Source of the DNA: Acidobacteria subdivision 2 bacterium RH1 MAG20
GTDB lineage: Bacteria; Acidobacteriota; Terriglobia; Terriglobales; Acidobacteriaceae
Direction of reading: 5' to 3'
Length of the DNA stretch: 61,337 bases
Assembly: GCA_002197545.1 (NCBI GenBank)
Contig: NFUO01000632.1
Span: forward strand, 1-61,337
Below are positions 53,973-61,337 of this stretch, piece by piece (the stretch's first letter is position 1; each line of letters starts with the position of its first letter). Under the pieces are notes generated by a model, which was given only the letters and a program-made list of their open reading frames with translations, had not been told where the DNA came from and did no database searches. Position numbers and translations under genes: made by a program.

Positions 53973-54204
53973 GCCCCGACCACCGCATCAGCAGTGTCAG
54001 CGCGCGGGGGCGCTGACGGCGATGCTTACTATCGTTGCCACCGCCATATTCATACTTTTCTGTGGCCGCGACGATCTGCTCGAACTCTTTGGGTGGGAAG
54101 TAATCTGTCGGCACGACATCCGGCGTCTTCGGCTTCTTGAGCGCGTCCATCGGGTTCTTCCGCAGCAGGTCGTTCGCCACGCAGAAGGCGAAGAAGGAGT
54201 GCAT
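53812..54204 (-). pseudogene. Tyrosine integrase fragment, middle part
   Basis: Encodes RMHSFFAFCVANDLLRKNPM, ALKKPKTPDVVPTDYFPPKE, RWSGLAILDATYLGRERLS (the Arg region altered) and a segment ending EVREALRALPNSH at the junction with the hydrolase. The core-binding start and the catalytic C-terminus are missing on this strand. It is head-to-head with the C-terminal fragment at 54229-54540. Confidence 0.75.
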
Positions 54205-54228
54205 GCGTTCGTGCTTGCGATGGGTATG

Positions 54229-54540
54229 CCACCCGAGCTACTTCTTCTGGTCGGGTAACGGCGACCCGCGCAGTGCAGCGAAAGCCTTTCAGCGGTCGTA
54301 CTGGAAGCTCTTCAAGCTGGCGAAGATTCAGAAGCCGGATGGGACACCCAAACGGTGCCACCCTCATATGTTCCGCGACACGTTCGCGGTGGAGTTGCTA
54401 CTTGCAGGTGTGTCGCTGGATCAAGTGTCCCTGCTCTTGGGTCATTCGAGCGTGAAGATTACCGAGCGGCACTACGCTCCCTTCTGCAAGGCACGACAAG
54501 AACAACTCGCTGCCCCGTCAAACTGGCTTGGAGGAAGCCA
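54229..54540 (+). pseudogene. Tyrosine integrase fragment, C-terminal part, opposite strand
   Basis: Encodes PSYFFWSGNGDPRSAAKAFQ, CHPHMFRDTFAVELLLAGV (His-x2-Arg), LLGHSSVKITERHYAPF (His and Tyr). It continues logically from the middle part at 53812, NSH then PSYFF, but lies on the other strand. A rearrangement has therefore inverted part of one integrase gene. Confidence 0.75.
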
Positions 54541-54760
54541 GATCAATCAGTTGAGGAGAAGAGAGCTTCATTCTCGAAAAAGCATGCAAGACGCCAGGAT
54601 GCAAGTGACGTCAAGAAAACAGCTTGAGCACTATGTACCCGGCAAATCCGTGTGGTTGCGGGGACCTGCAATGCGCCGAATTTGCTATTGCTTGCATTCT
54701 CCGTGGAACTGGCACGGAATGCCGCGTGAAACCTTCCTATTGAATTTTTTCGTCGTCCGC

Positions 54761-56053
54761 TCAGTTCGAGGGTTTTCTTTTGGAGAGAGGCATATATCGT
54801 TCAGTCGGTGTCTTCCAGGAGTTGAAAAAATCGAGCGGGTCTTGTGTACCAATGAACTCCCGAGCGAGTTGAAGGCGGTTGAGTACCTGCGCTCGTTGTG
54901 CTTCGGGAAGAGCGATTGCCCGTTCCTCTACACCCTTCAAGAACTGCTCAATATTCATTATCGTCGCCCAGGATTGAATCACCTGCGCCAACTGCTCGTG
55001 GCTTTCCTTGATGGAGCGTGCAATTTGTCGTTGATCCTCTTCACGCTCCCATCGCGCGCTCTGCTCCTCCTGCTCTCGACGTCGCACCTCGGCTCTTTGT
55101 TCTGCCTCAATGATCTCTTTACGCATTATTTCGGTGGAATTTTCTATCGACTCTACAATCTTCGCGATGCCCTGAGTCAGTGTCCGTTCCATTGTTTCTT
55201 GAAATGACAGTGACCAAGAAATACCTCGATGCGGGGAATAGACAATGAGCCGCAGACGATCACAGGGGATGTTGTTCGTTGTCGTCCATGTATGATCCGC
55301 ATAGCCTCGGGAGGTTTTAGGTGATTTGTACTCCGATTCGCGGATATATTTTCTGTTTACATAACGCATCAAAACCGCTTCCGTCATTTCAATGATTGCC
55401 AGCCCGAACGAAACGGTCCCGACATACACAACGGTAGGCGTGGAAGGCGACCACAGATGGCTATTGTTATAGGAATGTTCCTGGGATGTGGCTTTCAGAA
55501 CTTTCTCATGCTCATCAATGTGCGGGCGATGAAACAGTTCATTCGATGGCGCAAAGCGCACGCGATGACCGTTAGATTCCAGAGCATTGAATAAAGCGTT
55601 TGCAAAAGCAAACGCCTTATCGAGTCCTGTTGCCGATGCGGTTACGTCAACCAACTGTCGCTTGTAGGGCCGCAGCAGTTGCCCCTCTTCAACCTTGTAA
55701 CCCCTTTCATAATGGTGCTTCGCACCGTGGATGAGGCCGTGAATTCCAGTAACTGCGCGGTGGGCTCGTGGTTGCGCCGGTGCAGATGTGGCTGTGACGG
55801 CACGGATCCGAGGTGCCGGTGGATCGCTCTCTTGCGACCAGAACAGTTGATCGCCTGGCAAGGCTTCGGGCAAGGCAGGGCGATCCGGTGCTTTTCCAAC
55901 TTCCAGTTTGGTCCAATACCCTCTCTCTGGACGCGGGACATTCAGAACCGAGCAAACACGAGCCATGTAGCTTCCAGAGACCAGGAACTTCTCAGCCACT
56001 TTTATCATCGGAATTGACCAAACGAGTTCGTACAGTTCTTCTCTCGAAACCAT
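54761..56053 (-). CDS. Unknown 430-residue accessory protein with N-terminal HTH-like motif and coiled coil
   Basis: I do not recognise a named family. The N-terminus (MVSREELYELVWSIPMIKVA, SGSYMARVCSVLNVPRPERG, YWTKLEVGKAP) looks like a helix-turn-helix. A middle domain of about 200 residues follows, then a highly charged coiled coil (about residues 300-390, rich in Glu, Arg and Gln) and a short C-terminal helix bundle. No signal peptide or membrane helix. AT content is higher than in the core genes. It sits among integrase fragments, HipBA and a DUF262 remnant, so a role in a mobile or defence element is possible but not shown. An ATG start at 56053. Confidence 0.7.
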   Translation of the reverse strand: MVSREELYELVWSIPMIKVAEKFLVSGSYMARVCSVLNVPRPERGYWTKLEVGKAPDRPALPEALPGDQLFWSQESDPPAPRIRAVTATSAPAQPRAHRAVTGIHGLIHGAKHHYERGYKVEEGQLLRPYKRQLVDVTASATGLDKAFAFANALFNALESNGHRVRFAPSNELFHRPHIDEHEKVLKATSQEHSYNNSHLWSPSTPTVVYVGTVSFGLAIIEMTEAVLMRYVNRKYIRESEYKSPKTSRGYADHTWTTTNNIPCDRLRLIVYSPHRGISWSLSFQETMERTLTQGIAKIVESIENSTEIMRKEIIEAEQRAEVRRREQEEQSARWEREEDQRQIARSIKESHEQLAQVIQSWATIMNIEQFLKGVEERAIALPEAQRAQVLNRLQLAREFIGTQDPLDFFNSWKTPTERYMPLSKRKPSN

Positions 56054-56279
56054 GCCGCCTCTTTAGGAAATATTCTATTTCCCGATCCAAGGTAGGGGCG
56101 GCTCTTTCCTCTGCCTCGTAGCGGCTGAGGAGCTCCGCCTTGGATCAGCATTGCCCTCAAGTTCTATGAAATCAGCAGCATTAGGTGGGAATAGACTTTC
56201 GGCGGCTAAATTACCTTGTATTTATGAACAATTGTGGCATATCTGCAGGGATGATCGCCCGGCGTCTCTAATCAAAACT
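56054..56279. other. Short gene-free stretch
   Basis: About 225 bp upstream of the unknown protein gene; it includes its promoter region and the beginning of an ATPase remnant. Nothing else is seen. Confidence 0.4.
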
Positions 56280-56389
56280 CTCGGCCTTGATGGACCAGTT
56301 TTCGGCTGTAGCCCTACTCGTCCGAGGCAGGTTGGCAAGACGACTCTTGCCTTGACGCTAAGCGAGCAACTTGGGCCAGAGGCAATCTA
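56280..56389 (+). pseudogene. Fragment of a P-loop ATPase (AAA_14/DUF4143 type)
   Basis: Encodes PRQVGKTTLALTLSEQLGPE then AIY, the Walker A segment of the AAA_14 family (the first Gly of the loop is Arg here). Homology stops at about 56389, where a metallophosphoesterase fragment on the other strand begins. Confidence 0.55.
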
Positions 56390-56501
56390 TGACGTATCCG
56401 GAATTCATGAAGTCTCCGGCATGAACCAGGATGTCACCCTCAGGTAGACTCTCGATTCTGTCGTGGAGCCCATGCGTATCGGAAAGCACTACTAAGCGCA
56501 C
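56358..56501 (-). pseudogene. N-terminal fragment of a calcineurin-like metallophosphoesterase
   Basis: From a GTG at 56501, with AAGGAGG seven bases upstream, the frame reads RLVVLSDTHGLHDRIESLPE and GDILVHAGDFMNSGY, the first two metal motifs (DTH and GD). After that the frame runs into the ATPase remnant and stops at 56358. The rest of the enzyme is missing. Confidence 0.7.
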
Positions 56502-56668
56502 CGTATTGCCTCCTTTTTCGGTATGACCGCACTTGTTTGAAACAGTTTGCCTCTAACATTATGATCTCGGGTCGCCGGCTAGGAAGAGTCCTCTCAGGCC
56601 TGCGCCGTGTTATACGTGTGTCTACAATTGAGGTTTATCTGCATTTCTAGTCAGAACAGCACATCCTA

Positions 56669-56685
56669 GCCATAATATGGCCATA
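56669..56685. promoter_or_regulatory. Possible HipB operator
   Basis: GCCATAATATGGC (5-bp arms) overlapping TATGGCCATA, about 60 bp before the hipB start. Antitoxins of this type bind such dyads, but the site is assigned by position only. Confidence 0.4.
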
Positions 56686-56743
56686 ACCTCATATACCGTG
56701 TAATCCTCTGGATACTTTCCTTTTTACCTTGTATATTAGGCTA

Positions 56744-57022
56744 ATGTTGAAACTCAGCTCCATAGGCGAGCAAATCGCCGTCCGACGCAAAACATTGGGT
56801 CTCAGTCAGGCTGCGCTGGCAAAGCAAGCAAAAGTCGGGCATTCCACGCTGGATGCGTTGGAGAACGGCCGTCTTGGAGAACTGGGTCTCTCCAAAATCA
56901 TTAAGCTCCTGTCAGTACTTGGAATGGAATTGAAGATTCAGGAAACATCAGGCCGTCGCCCGACGCTGGAAGAACTCATGGAAGAGGATCAGGATGATCA
57001 AGGTCTGGACCGACAGCGCTGA
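56744..57022 (+). CDS. hipB: HipB-like XRE antitoxin
   Basis: A 92-residue DNA-binding protein: GEQIAVRRKTLGLSQAALAK, VGHSTLDALENGR and GLSKIIKLLSVLGMEL form the XRE helix-turn-helix. The hipA start lies inside its end (29-base overlap), typical of a HipBA pair. It should neutralise HipA and repress the operon. Confidence 0.9.
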   Translation: MLKLSSIGEQIAVRRKTLGLSQAALAKQAKVGHSTLDALENGRLGELGLSKIIKLLSVLGMELKIQETSGRRPTLEELMEEDQDDQGLDRQR

Positions 57023-58220
57023 GGCTGGATTGCTCGACCGCTCTGGTGATCGCGGAAGTACCTTCGTGTACCTGCCCGAAACCATCGGTATGCGCGCTGT
57101 ATCAGTCACGATGCCAGTGCGCCTCGCATCCTGGGATGTGCGTTTTGGTCTTGCTCCCATCTTCGAGATGAATCTTCCGGAGGGCGTGCTTCGCGAGCGA
57201 CTGCGGCTCGCTTTTGCCAAAGCTACCGGGACATTCGATGATTTTGACCTGCTGGGCATCGTGGGCCGCTCTCAGGTTGGCCGCATTCGCTATACCGGAC
57301 AGAAAGAAAAGCTGGAGGAGGATGTTCCCTTTCAGTCCGTCGATGAGATCCTGGAACGCCGACGTGGCGGTGATCTGTTCCGCTACCTTATCGAGCGCTT
57401 CGCCTCGTTCTCCGGCATCAGCGGCGTCCAGCCCAAAGTGCTGGTCCGTGATGAGAATGCCTTCTCGGCCCATAGAAAAGACGCACGGCTGTCGCAGAGC
57501 TACCGTGGTGCGACGCACATTGTGAAGTTCTGGGAACCGAATGAGTATCCGCAATTGGCGGCGAACGAGTATTTCTGTTTCAAGGTTGCCGAGAAATGCG
57601 GACTTGACGTGCCTCGCTTCTCCCTGTCTGAGGATGCGAGCGCGCTGGTGATTGACCGTTTCGACCTTCGCCTTGATGGTACCTATCGCGGCTTTGAGGA
57701 TTTCTGTGTCCTCAATGCGAAACGAACCGATCAGAAATACAGCGGCAGTTACGAGACCTCGATTTTAAAGAGGTTCGAGCAGTTCGCAAATTCACCGAAT
57801 GTCTATGCCGATATCGAGAAGCTCTTCACTCTTATCGCTCTCAACTGTGCGCTACGCAATGGAGACGCCCATCTGAAGAACTTTGGGATCGTCTATGACG
57901 AAGTACTCGGCGAAGCACGCCTGGCTCCGGTCTATGATCTTGTGACAACCACAGTCTACTTGCCCAAAGACAGCATGGCCCTGACGCTCAACGGAAGCAC
58001 CCGATGGCCGACAGCAAGGGAACTTCAACGGCTTGGCGAAACACGCGCTGGTGGCACACCCGCCCAGATAAGAAACATTCTGGATCGCGTCGCGGAAGCA
58101 GTCCATAACACCTCAGCGGACGTGCGCGTCTACATGAAAGAACATCCCGACTTTGCAGATATTGGCGGGCGTATGCTTCGGGAATGGGGAAAGGTGTCGA
58201 TTGGCTACACGAGCAGCTAA
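56994..58220 (+). CDS. hipA: HipA-type Ser/Thr kinase toxin
   Basis: A 408-residue kinase. The N-terminal subdomain has WDVRFGLAPIFEMNLPEG; the ATP-loop region SGISGVQPKVLV near residue 145; HIVKFWEPNEYPQLAANEYF; catalytic Asp in LRNGDAHLKNFG near residue 290; metal Asp in PVYDLVTT near 314. Relatives phosphorylate a tRNA synthetase or similar target and cause dormancy. All core motifs are present, so it looks intact. Its last part overlaps the convergent DUF262 remnant. Confidence 0.93.
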   Translation: MIKVWTDSAEAGLLDRSGDRGSTFVYLPETIGMRAVSVTMPVRLASWDVRFGLAPIFEMNLPEGVLRERLRLAFAKATGTFDDFDLLGIVGRSQVGRIRYTGQKEKLEEDVPFQSVDEILERRRGGDLFRYLIERFASFSGISGVQPKVLVRDENAFSAHRKDARLSQSYRGATHIVKFWEPNEYPQLAANEYFCFKVAEKCGLDVPRFSLSEDASALVIDRFDLRLDGTYRGFEDFCVLNAKRTDQKYSGSYETSILKRFEQFANSPNVYADIEKLFTLIALNCALRNGDAHLKNFGIVYDEVLGEARLAPVYDLVTTTVYLPKDSMALTLNGSTRWPTARELQRLGETRAGGTPAQIRNILDRVAEAVHNTSADVRVYMKEHPDFADIGGRMLREWGKVSIGYTSS

Positions 58221-58838
58221 AGGGTGCTCAGAAGTGAGGGCCGGATTGCCCTCTTCTCCGATAAAGAATGTGCGCAACTGCTCGAAGAAGAACAGGTAGG
58301 CTTTCACCATTCGCGGTCGATGGTCGAATTTCCTTGCATACGGCTTCTTGGTCAAAGGGTTCCGCTTGATGACCTCTTCCCGAGATCCAGACAAAAGTAC
58401 GTCTGTGAACTGCACACGATCGAGTTGCGTCGGCCAGACCTTAAACTTGTCCACCTTTGGGTCTGACATCATACCTGTGTTGAACAGATACTTATCGCAT
58501 TCTCCGGCGATTGCATCGCACCCTTGCGTTTTGCAGAAGTCCCGGTACGCGGAGAGAAAAATCTGTAACGTCGTCAACCGCTGCTGGCCGTCAATGACTT
58601 GCCGGACAACCACATGGCCTGTTGGGGTCTGCTTTTGGTCGAGGACCATCGCCCCTAAAAAATGATTCGGCGCATCTTTTCGGCCTTCGAGCGCTTCCGC
58701 AAACTTCCCCTCTATATGTTCCCAGAGTGGAAGCCACTGTAGCCCTTCACTCCACACATACTGCCGTTGGAAAAGGGGAACCTCTAGTCGTTGCTTGGAA
58801 TCAAAGACAGCGAGGAGTGATGATTTGTGAACGTCCAA
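58113..58838 (-). pseudogene. DUF262 (GmrSD N-terminal type) gene, truncated
   Basis: Encodes a DUF262 ParB/Srx-like domain: VPLFQRQYVWSEGLQWLPLW and VIDGQQRLTTLQIFLSAY, with NHFLGAMVLDQ. Such domains are the nucleotide-dependent part of GmrSD-type modification-dependent restriction and other defence proteins. The start is a TTG at 58838 with GGAGG five bases upstream. Family proteins are usually over 500 residues; here similarity ends near 58250 and the frame continues through the antisense of hipA to 58113. The C-terminal nuclease part is missing. Confidence 0.78.
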
Positions 58839-58877
58839 TGTATCCTCCGGCGTGAGATTTAGGGTGATGGAAGGGGC

Positions 58878-59363
58878 GCAATTGCGGCTCCGGCAGCCAC
58901 AGTATCCAAAACGAACTTGCGCGAGCGCAAGCAAAAGCTCGAGGGGGAGCTACGTCGGCTGGCGTCGACCGCTGCGGAGACAGGTCCCTTGGCATTTCTC
59001 GTGGAGGCAATCCATGAACGAGAGCAGCAGTTGCGGCAAATTACGGATCAGCTTCTGGCGGGCGGGGCAGATTCGGTTGATGCCTACCTATCGGACATTC
59101 GCAAATTTGTGACGCAACGCTTGGGGGACCTACGCTCGCTTCTGGCGGGCGATCCCGTGCCAGCCAGGAAAGAGCTTCTCAAGCATGTTTCGGAGATTCG
59201 GATGATTCCGCAGGGCGGAGAGGGAAAGCCGCATTATGTCGCGGAGGGTAGGTGGAATCTGCTTGGAAATGAGAAGGATAGCTCCACTTCTCTTAATGCA
59301 GTACCTACGCAAATTCGGATGGTTGCGGGGGTAGGATTTGAACCTACGACCTTTGGGTTATGA
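58878..59363 (+). pseudogene. C-terminal part of a large serine recombinase
   Basis: Encodes LRERKQKLEGELRRLASTAA, AIHEREQQLRQITDQLLAGG and DLRSLLAGDPVPARKELLKH, the coiled-coil and C-terminal region of large serine recombinases. It ends VAGVGFEPTTFGL, where the last eleven residues are the antisense reading of a tRNA-Met 3' half. The catalytic N-terminal domain is missing upstream, where the DUF262 remnant begins. Confidence 0.8.
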
Positions 59364-59365
59364 GT
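59320..59365 (-). tRNA. 3' half of a tRNA-Met (attachment-site remnant)
   Basis: On the minus strand: CAT (anticodon) AACCCAAAGGTC, a perfect T-arm GTAGG-TTCAAAT-CCTAC, the acceptor end and CCA. The sequence 5' of the anticodon does not pair or resemble a tRNA. The last codons of the serine recombinase fragment lie across it. Confidence 0.85.
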
Positions 59366-59595
59366 GGCGTAATCAACGTATTATCAGCGAGTTATCGGGC
59401 ACGAGTGGGAGTTTTAAAGATGGCTAAGTCATTGAGAATACGTTTAGGGAGTTTTTAAGTGGGGTTGGAGTGGGGTTGGCGAAAGCAGGGAAGAGAGTTT
59501 GATGGGTTTTGTCTTTACAAATTGAAGCGGTATGAAAATTACGGATAGAGGGGACGAATTTCATTGAAACTGATCCAGTAGTAATTAAAATAGAT

Positions 59596-59640
59596 AGTGG
59601 CCAGAGACGGGATCGAATCGCCGACGCCAGCCTTTGCGTT
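59596..59640 (-). tRNA. Degenerate tRNA-like 3' end
   Basis: On the minus strand the loop TTCGATC is followed by CCGTCTCTGGCCA, resembling a T-arm and acceptor, but the T-stem pairs poorly and the end is CTA in place of CCA. Probably an old attachment-site copy. Confidence 0.4.
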
Positions 59641-59756
59641 CCCGTAGCTGTCCAGGCGGCTGATAATCAGGGCTCATATACTTATTGGTGACTTATTGGC
59701 TGCCACAGCAAAAGTCCGTTTGGATTAATCACTCTAAGTGGTTGAGAAGATTTTAG

Positions 59757-59795
59757 AGGCCGGGTTTGGATCGAACCGACGCATAAAGGTTTTGC
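59757..59795 (-). tRNA. Second degenerate tRNA-like 3' end
   Basis: On the minus strand GTCGG-TTCGATC-CAAAC followed by CCGGCC. The loop is tRNA-like but the stem does not pair. Same orientation as the two other tRNA ends in this region. Confidence 0.35.
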
Positions 59796-60288
59796 AGTTT
59801 TCGCAGTTTCATCTAACCAGTTGATAAAACTGGGCGTTTTCGTCGAATGCAGTGCTCCAAATGGGGTGGTTTTAGTACGGTTTTGTGCCTTATTGCGGCC
59901 AATTGGCTGCCATGAGTTTGGGAATTCTCTTTGTGTCTGGCGTTGCACGATTTGCCTCCATCGGCCGCCAATCCTGTGGGAGCGGCTCTGTTGCAGCTGC
60001 GGCTGGCTGCATTGAATGAGATTGAAGACTATGCGGTCAAGGCGCTGGAGGCTCTAGAGGCGTTTGCCGGTGTGGTGGAGCACTTTGGACTCTATGCCGC
60101 CAGCGATGGTTTGACCTTGCAGCGATTGTTGCTGGGACGGTTCAGGTTTATGTGATTGGCGATGATGATGAAGCAGAACTTCCGGATCGACGCGGTGCTG
60201 GTAGAGAAGGTCGCCGGCACTGATGCTAAGACGTTTCAGCGAAGCTTCCTCAGCGAAGTTTCCGCGACCTCCCTGATATGGCGCGACG

Positions 60289-61071
60289 CTATTCTGTCTT
60301 GGATCTTCCTTTGGTGTGGTCCTTGGGGTCCAGAACGAGAAGTTCGTGGTGCTGTCGTGCGTAAAGAAGGTGATCTCGGAGCGCTTGCGAAGCCTTCTCT
60401 ACATTTCCTGAACTGATGGCTTCGTAGATTCGACGGTGTTCTTTACAGTTGCGTTCGATGTCATTGCTATTGCTACAGGTCAGATCCATGAACCGCCGCA
60501 TCGTAGGCCCGAGAGAAGAATAGATTGCCTTGATGATGGAATTGCCAGAGGCTTCCACGATTACAGAGTGAAAGGCAAAGTCTGCATCTGAGAAGGCGCG
60601 AATGTCATCAAACGACATCTCCATGATTCTCAAAGAGCTATGTAGATATTTGAGAGCCTCTGGCATGTTATACGCCGCAAGCTTTTCTGCGCACGTGGTC
60701 TCTATGGCGAGCCGCAGTTCCATCAATTCTGAGTAGTCATGCACCTCCTGGGCACCCGAGGCGTAGTGCAGCAAAACATTCTTCAGCGGATTCACGCTTC
60801 GCTCCGCGACGAACGATCCGACACCATTCACGGTATAAAGAATTTCCTTTGCTTTCAGCAAGTGGATGGCTTCTCGTATCACTGATCCACTCACAAAGAA
60901 GCGTGCGCAGAGATCTCCTTGGGAAGGCAGCTTTCCGTCCTTTTTGAACTTCCCATTCGCAATGTCTGCCTCGATGGCATCTGCAATTTGCTGACTTAAA
61001 AGTACTTTCTCGGCGCCTCTTGATTGGCGCCTCTGGAAAATTTGATCAGGCTGAATCTCTTTATATGACAT
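60289..61071 (-). CDS. GntR/FadR family transcriptional regulator
   Basis: A 260-residue regulator. The winged HTH (about 20-90) has QIADAIEADIANGKFKKDGK, LPSQGDLCARFFVSGSVIRE and AIHLLKAKEILYTVNGVGSF. A helical FCD ligand domain follows (about 110-240) with ELMELRLAIETTCAEKLA, DADFAFHSVIVEASGN and ERNCKEHRRIYEAI, which give the Asp/His metal site. FadR-type proteins sense organic acids or sugars. Its targets are not in the window; the 266 bp upstream hold no gene. Confidence 0.9.
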   Translation of the reverse strand: MSYKEIQPDQIFQRRQSRGAEKVLLSQQIADAIEADIANGKFKKDGKLPSQGDLCARFFVSGSVIREAIHLLKAKEILYTVNGVGSFVAERSVNPLKNVLLHYASGAQEVHDYSELMELRLAIETTCAEKLAAYNMPEALKYLHSSLRIMEMSFDDIRAFSDADFAFHSVIVEASGNSIIKAIYSSLGPTMRRFMDLTCSNSNDIERNCKEHRRIYEAISSGNVEKASQALRDHLLYARQHHELLVLDPKDHTKGRSKTE

Positions 61072-61337
61072 ATTCTTCGCTCAAGTGTCTTCTCGTGAAA
61101 ACACGATCCTAAGGATAGTTTTACGGATCGCGTCTTGAAGGTAACCTGCGGCCACGCATCTGCTTGCGTTGCTGCCCAGCACCCTCCTTCCATTTGTATT
61201 TGACTCAAAACACTGACGGCCCCTGGACTTGCGACTCGCGTAGCAGCGGATCATATAGATACTTTCAACCTTTATGAAAGCATTGCAATCAGTCCACCAT
61301 TAGACGTGGCGGTGTATCTCCAAAACCAGAAGTATAT

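Larger units (their letters stand above)
59366..60288. other. Gene-poor stretch with two more tRNA-like ends
   Basis: About 920 bp. It holds the degenerate tRNA-like ends at 59596-59640 and 59757-59795. A frame at 59931-60155 (LRLAALNEIEDYAVKALEAL) has coding-like composition, but I cannot match it to a family and it has no clear start signal. Probably decayed accessory DNA. Confidence 0.45.

Noticed and set aside
60156..60416. 86-codon plus-strand frame near the GntR gene
   Set aside because: Its second half is antisense to the GntR regulator and no ribosome binding site or domain is seen.
1..61337. CRISPR arrays, rRNA genes and complete tRNA genes
   Set aside because: No regularly spaced direct repeats, no rRNA-like stretches and only partial tRNA ends were found.

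Overview
The window looks like chromosomal DNA of an acidobacterium (Terriglobia type). Three things suggest this: very large TonB-dependent receptors with an N-terminal carboxypeptidase-regulatory domain (Oar/CarbReg type), a dense run of secreted glycoside hydrolases, and a transmembrane winged-helix regulator of a kind common in that phylum. GC content looks moderately high. The assignment rests on gene types only.

Layout. (1) 0-3.1 kb: a TetR-controlled locus with an Old Yellow Enzyme reductase and a DoxX-like membrane protein on one side, and tetR plus a small membrane protein on the other. Two palindromic operators lie between them. (2) 3.2-19.6 kb: a redox and metal stress island. It holds an ECF sigma factor with a zinc-finger anti-sigma factor, a bufferin operon (bufA precursor, bufB MNIO enzyme, bufC partner, DoxX), a DipZ-like thioredoxin protein, MsrB, a CHY zinc finger, a DUF1223 protein, a secreted peroxiredoxin, DsbD, an SDR, a beta-propeller protein and an ABM monooxygenase. 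Eight transcription units start near a TGTAAC-N16/17-NNTC element, two of them near-identical, so the island reads as one sigma-factor regulon for thiol and copper-type stress. An HD hydrolase, a nitrilase and a metallopeptidase follow dsbD. (3) 19.8-22.2 kb: scar tissue. It holds a frameshifted HTH gene, a tRNA-Ala 3' remnant and an IS5 fragment.

(4) 22.3-39.1 kb: a carbohydrate utilisation locus. It has a TonB receptor, a GH95-like/SGNH fusion, a beta-helix protein, GH92 and GH3 enzymes (the last four in one operon), a membrane-bound winged-helix regulator and an esterase. A shared ACGTTAG/CTAACG palindrome lies upstream of both the receptor and the GH operon. A MITE in the locus has the same ends as the IS630-type element at 39.3-40.3 kb. 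(5) 40.4-48.1 kb: an amidohydrolase with a TolB-like propeller, a second TonB receptor and a divergent LysR gene.

(6) 48.2-61.3 kb: an integration hot spot. It contains a tyrosine recombinase overlapping an IS91-type transposase, two further broken tyrosine integrases (one with halves in opposite orientation), the C-terminus of a serine recombinase that reads into a tRNA-Met remnant, and more tRNA-like ends. Passenger genes or fragments are HipBA, a truncated DUF262 gene, pieces of a P-loop ATPase and of a metallophosphoesterase, an unknown 430-residue protein, a GNAT enzyme and a GntR regulator. Single-base frameshifts and premature stops are frequent, also in msrB and the CHY gene of the stress island. 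Either many genes are decaying or the assembly carries indel errors.
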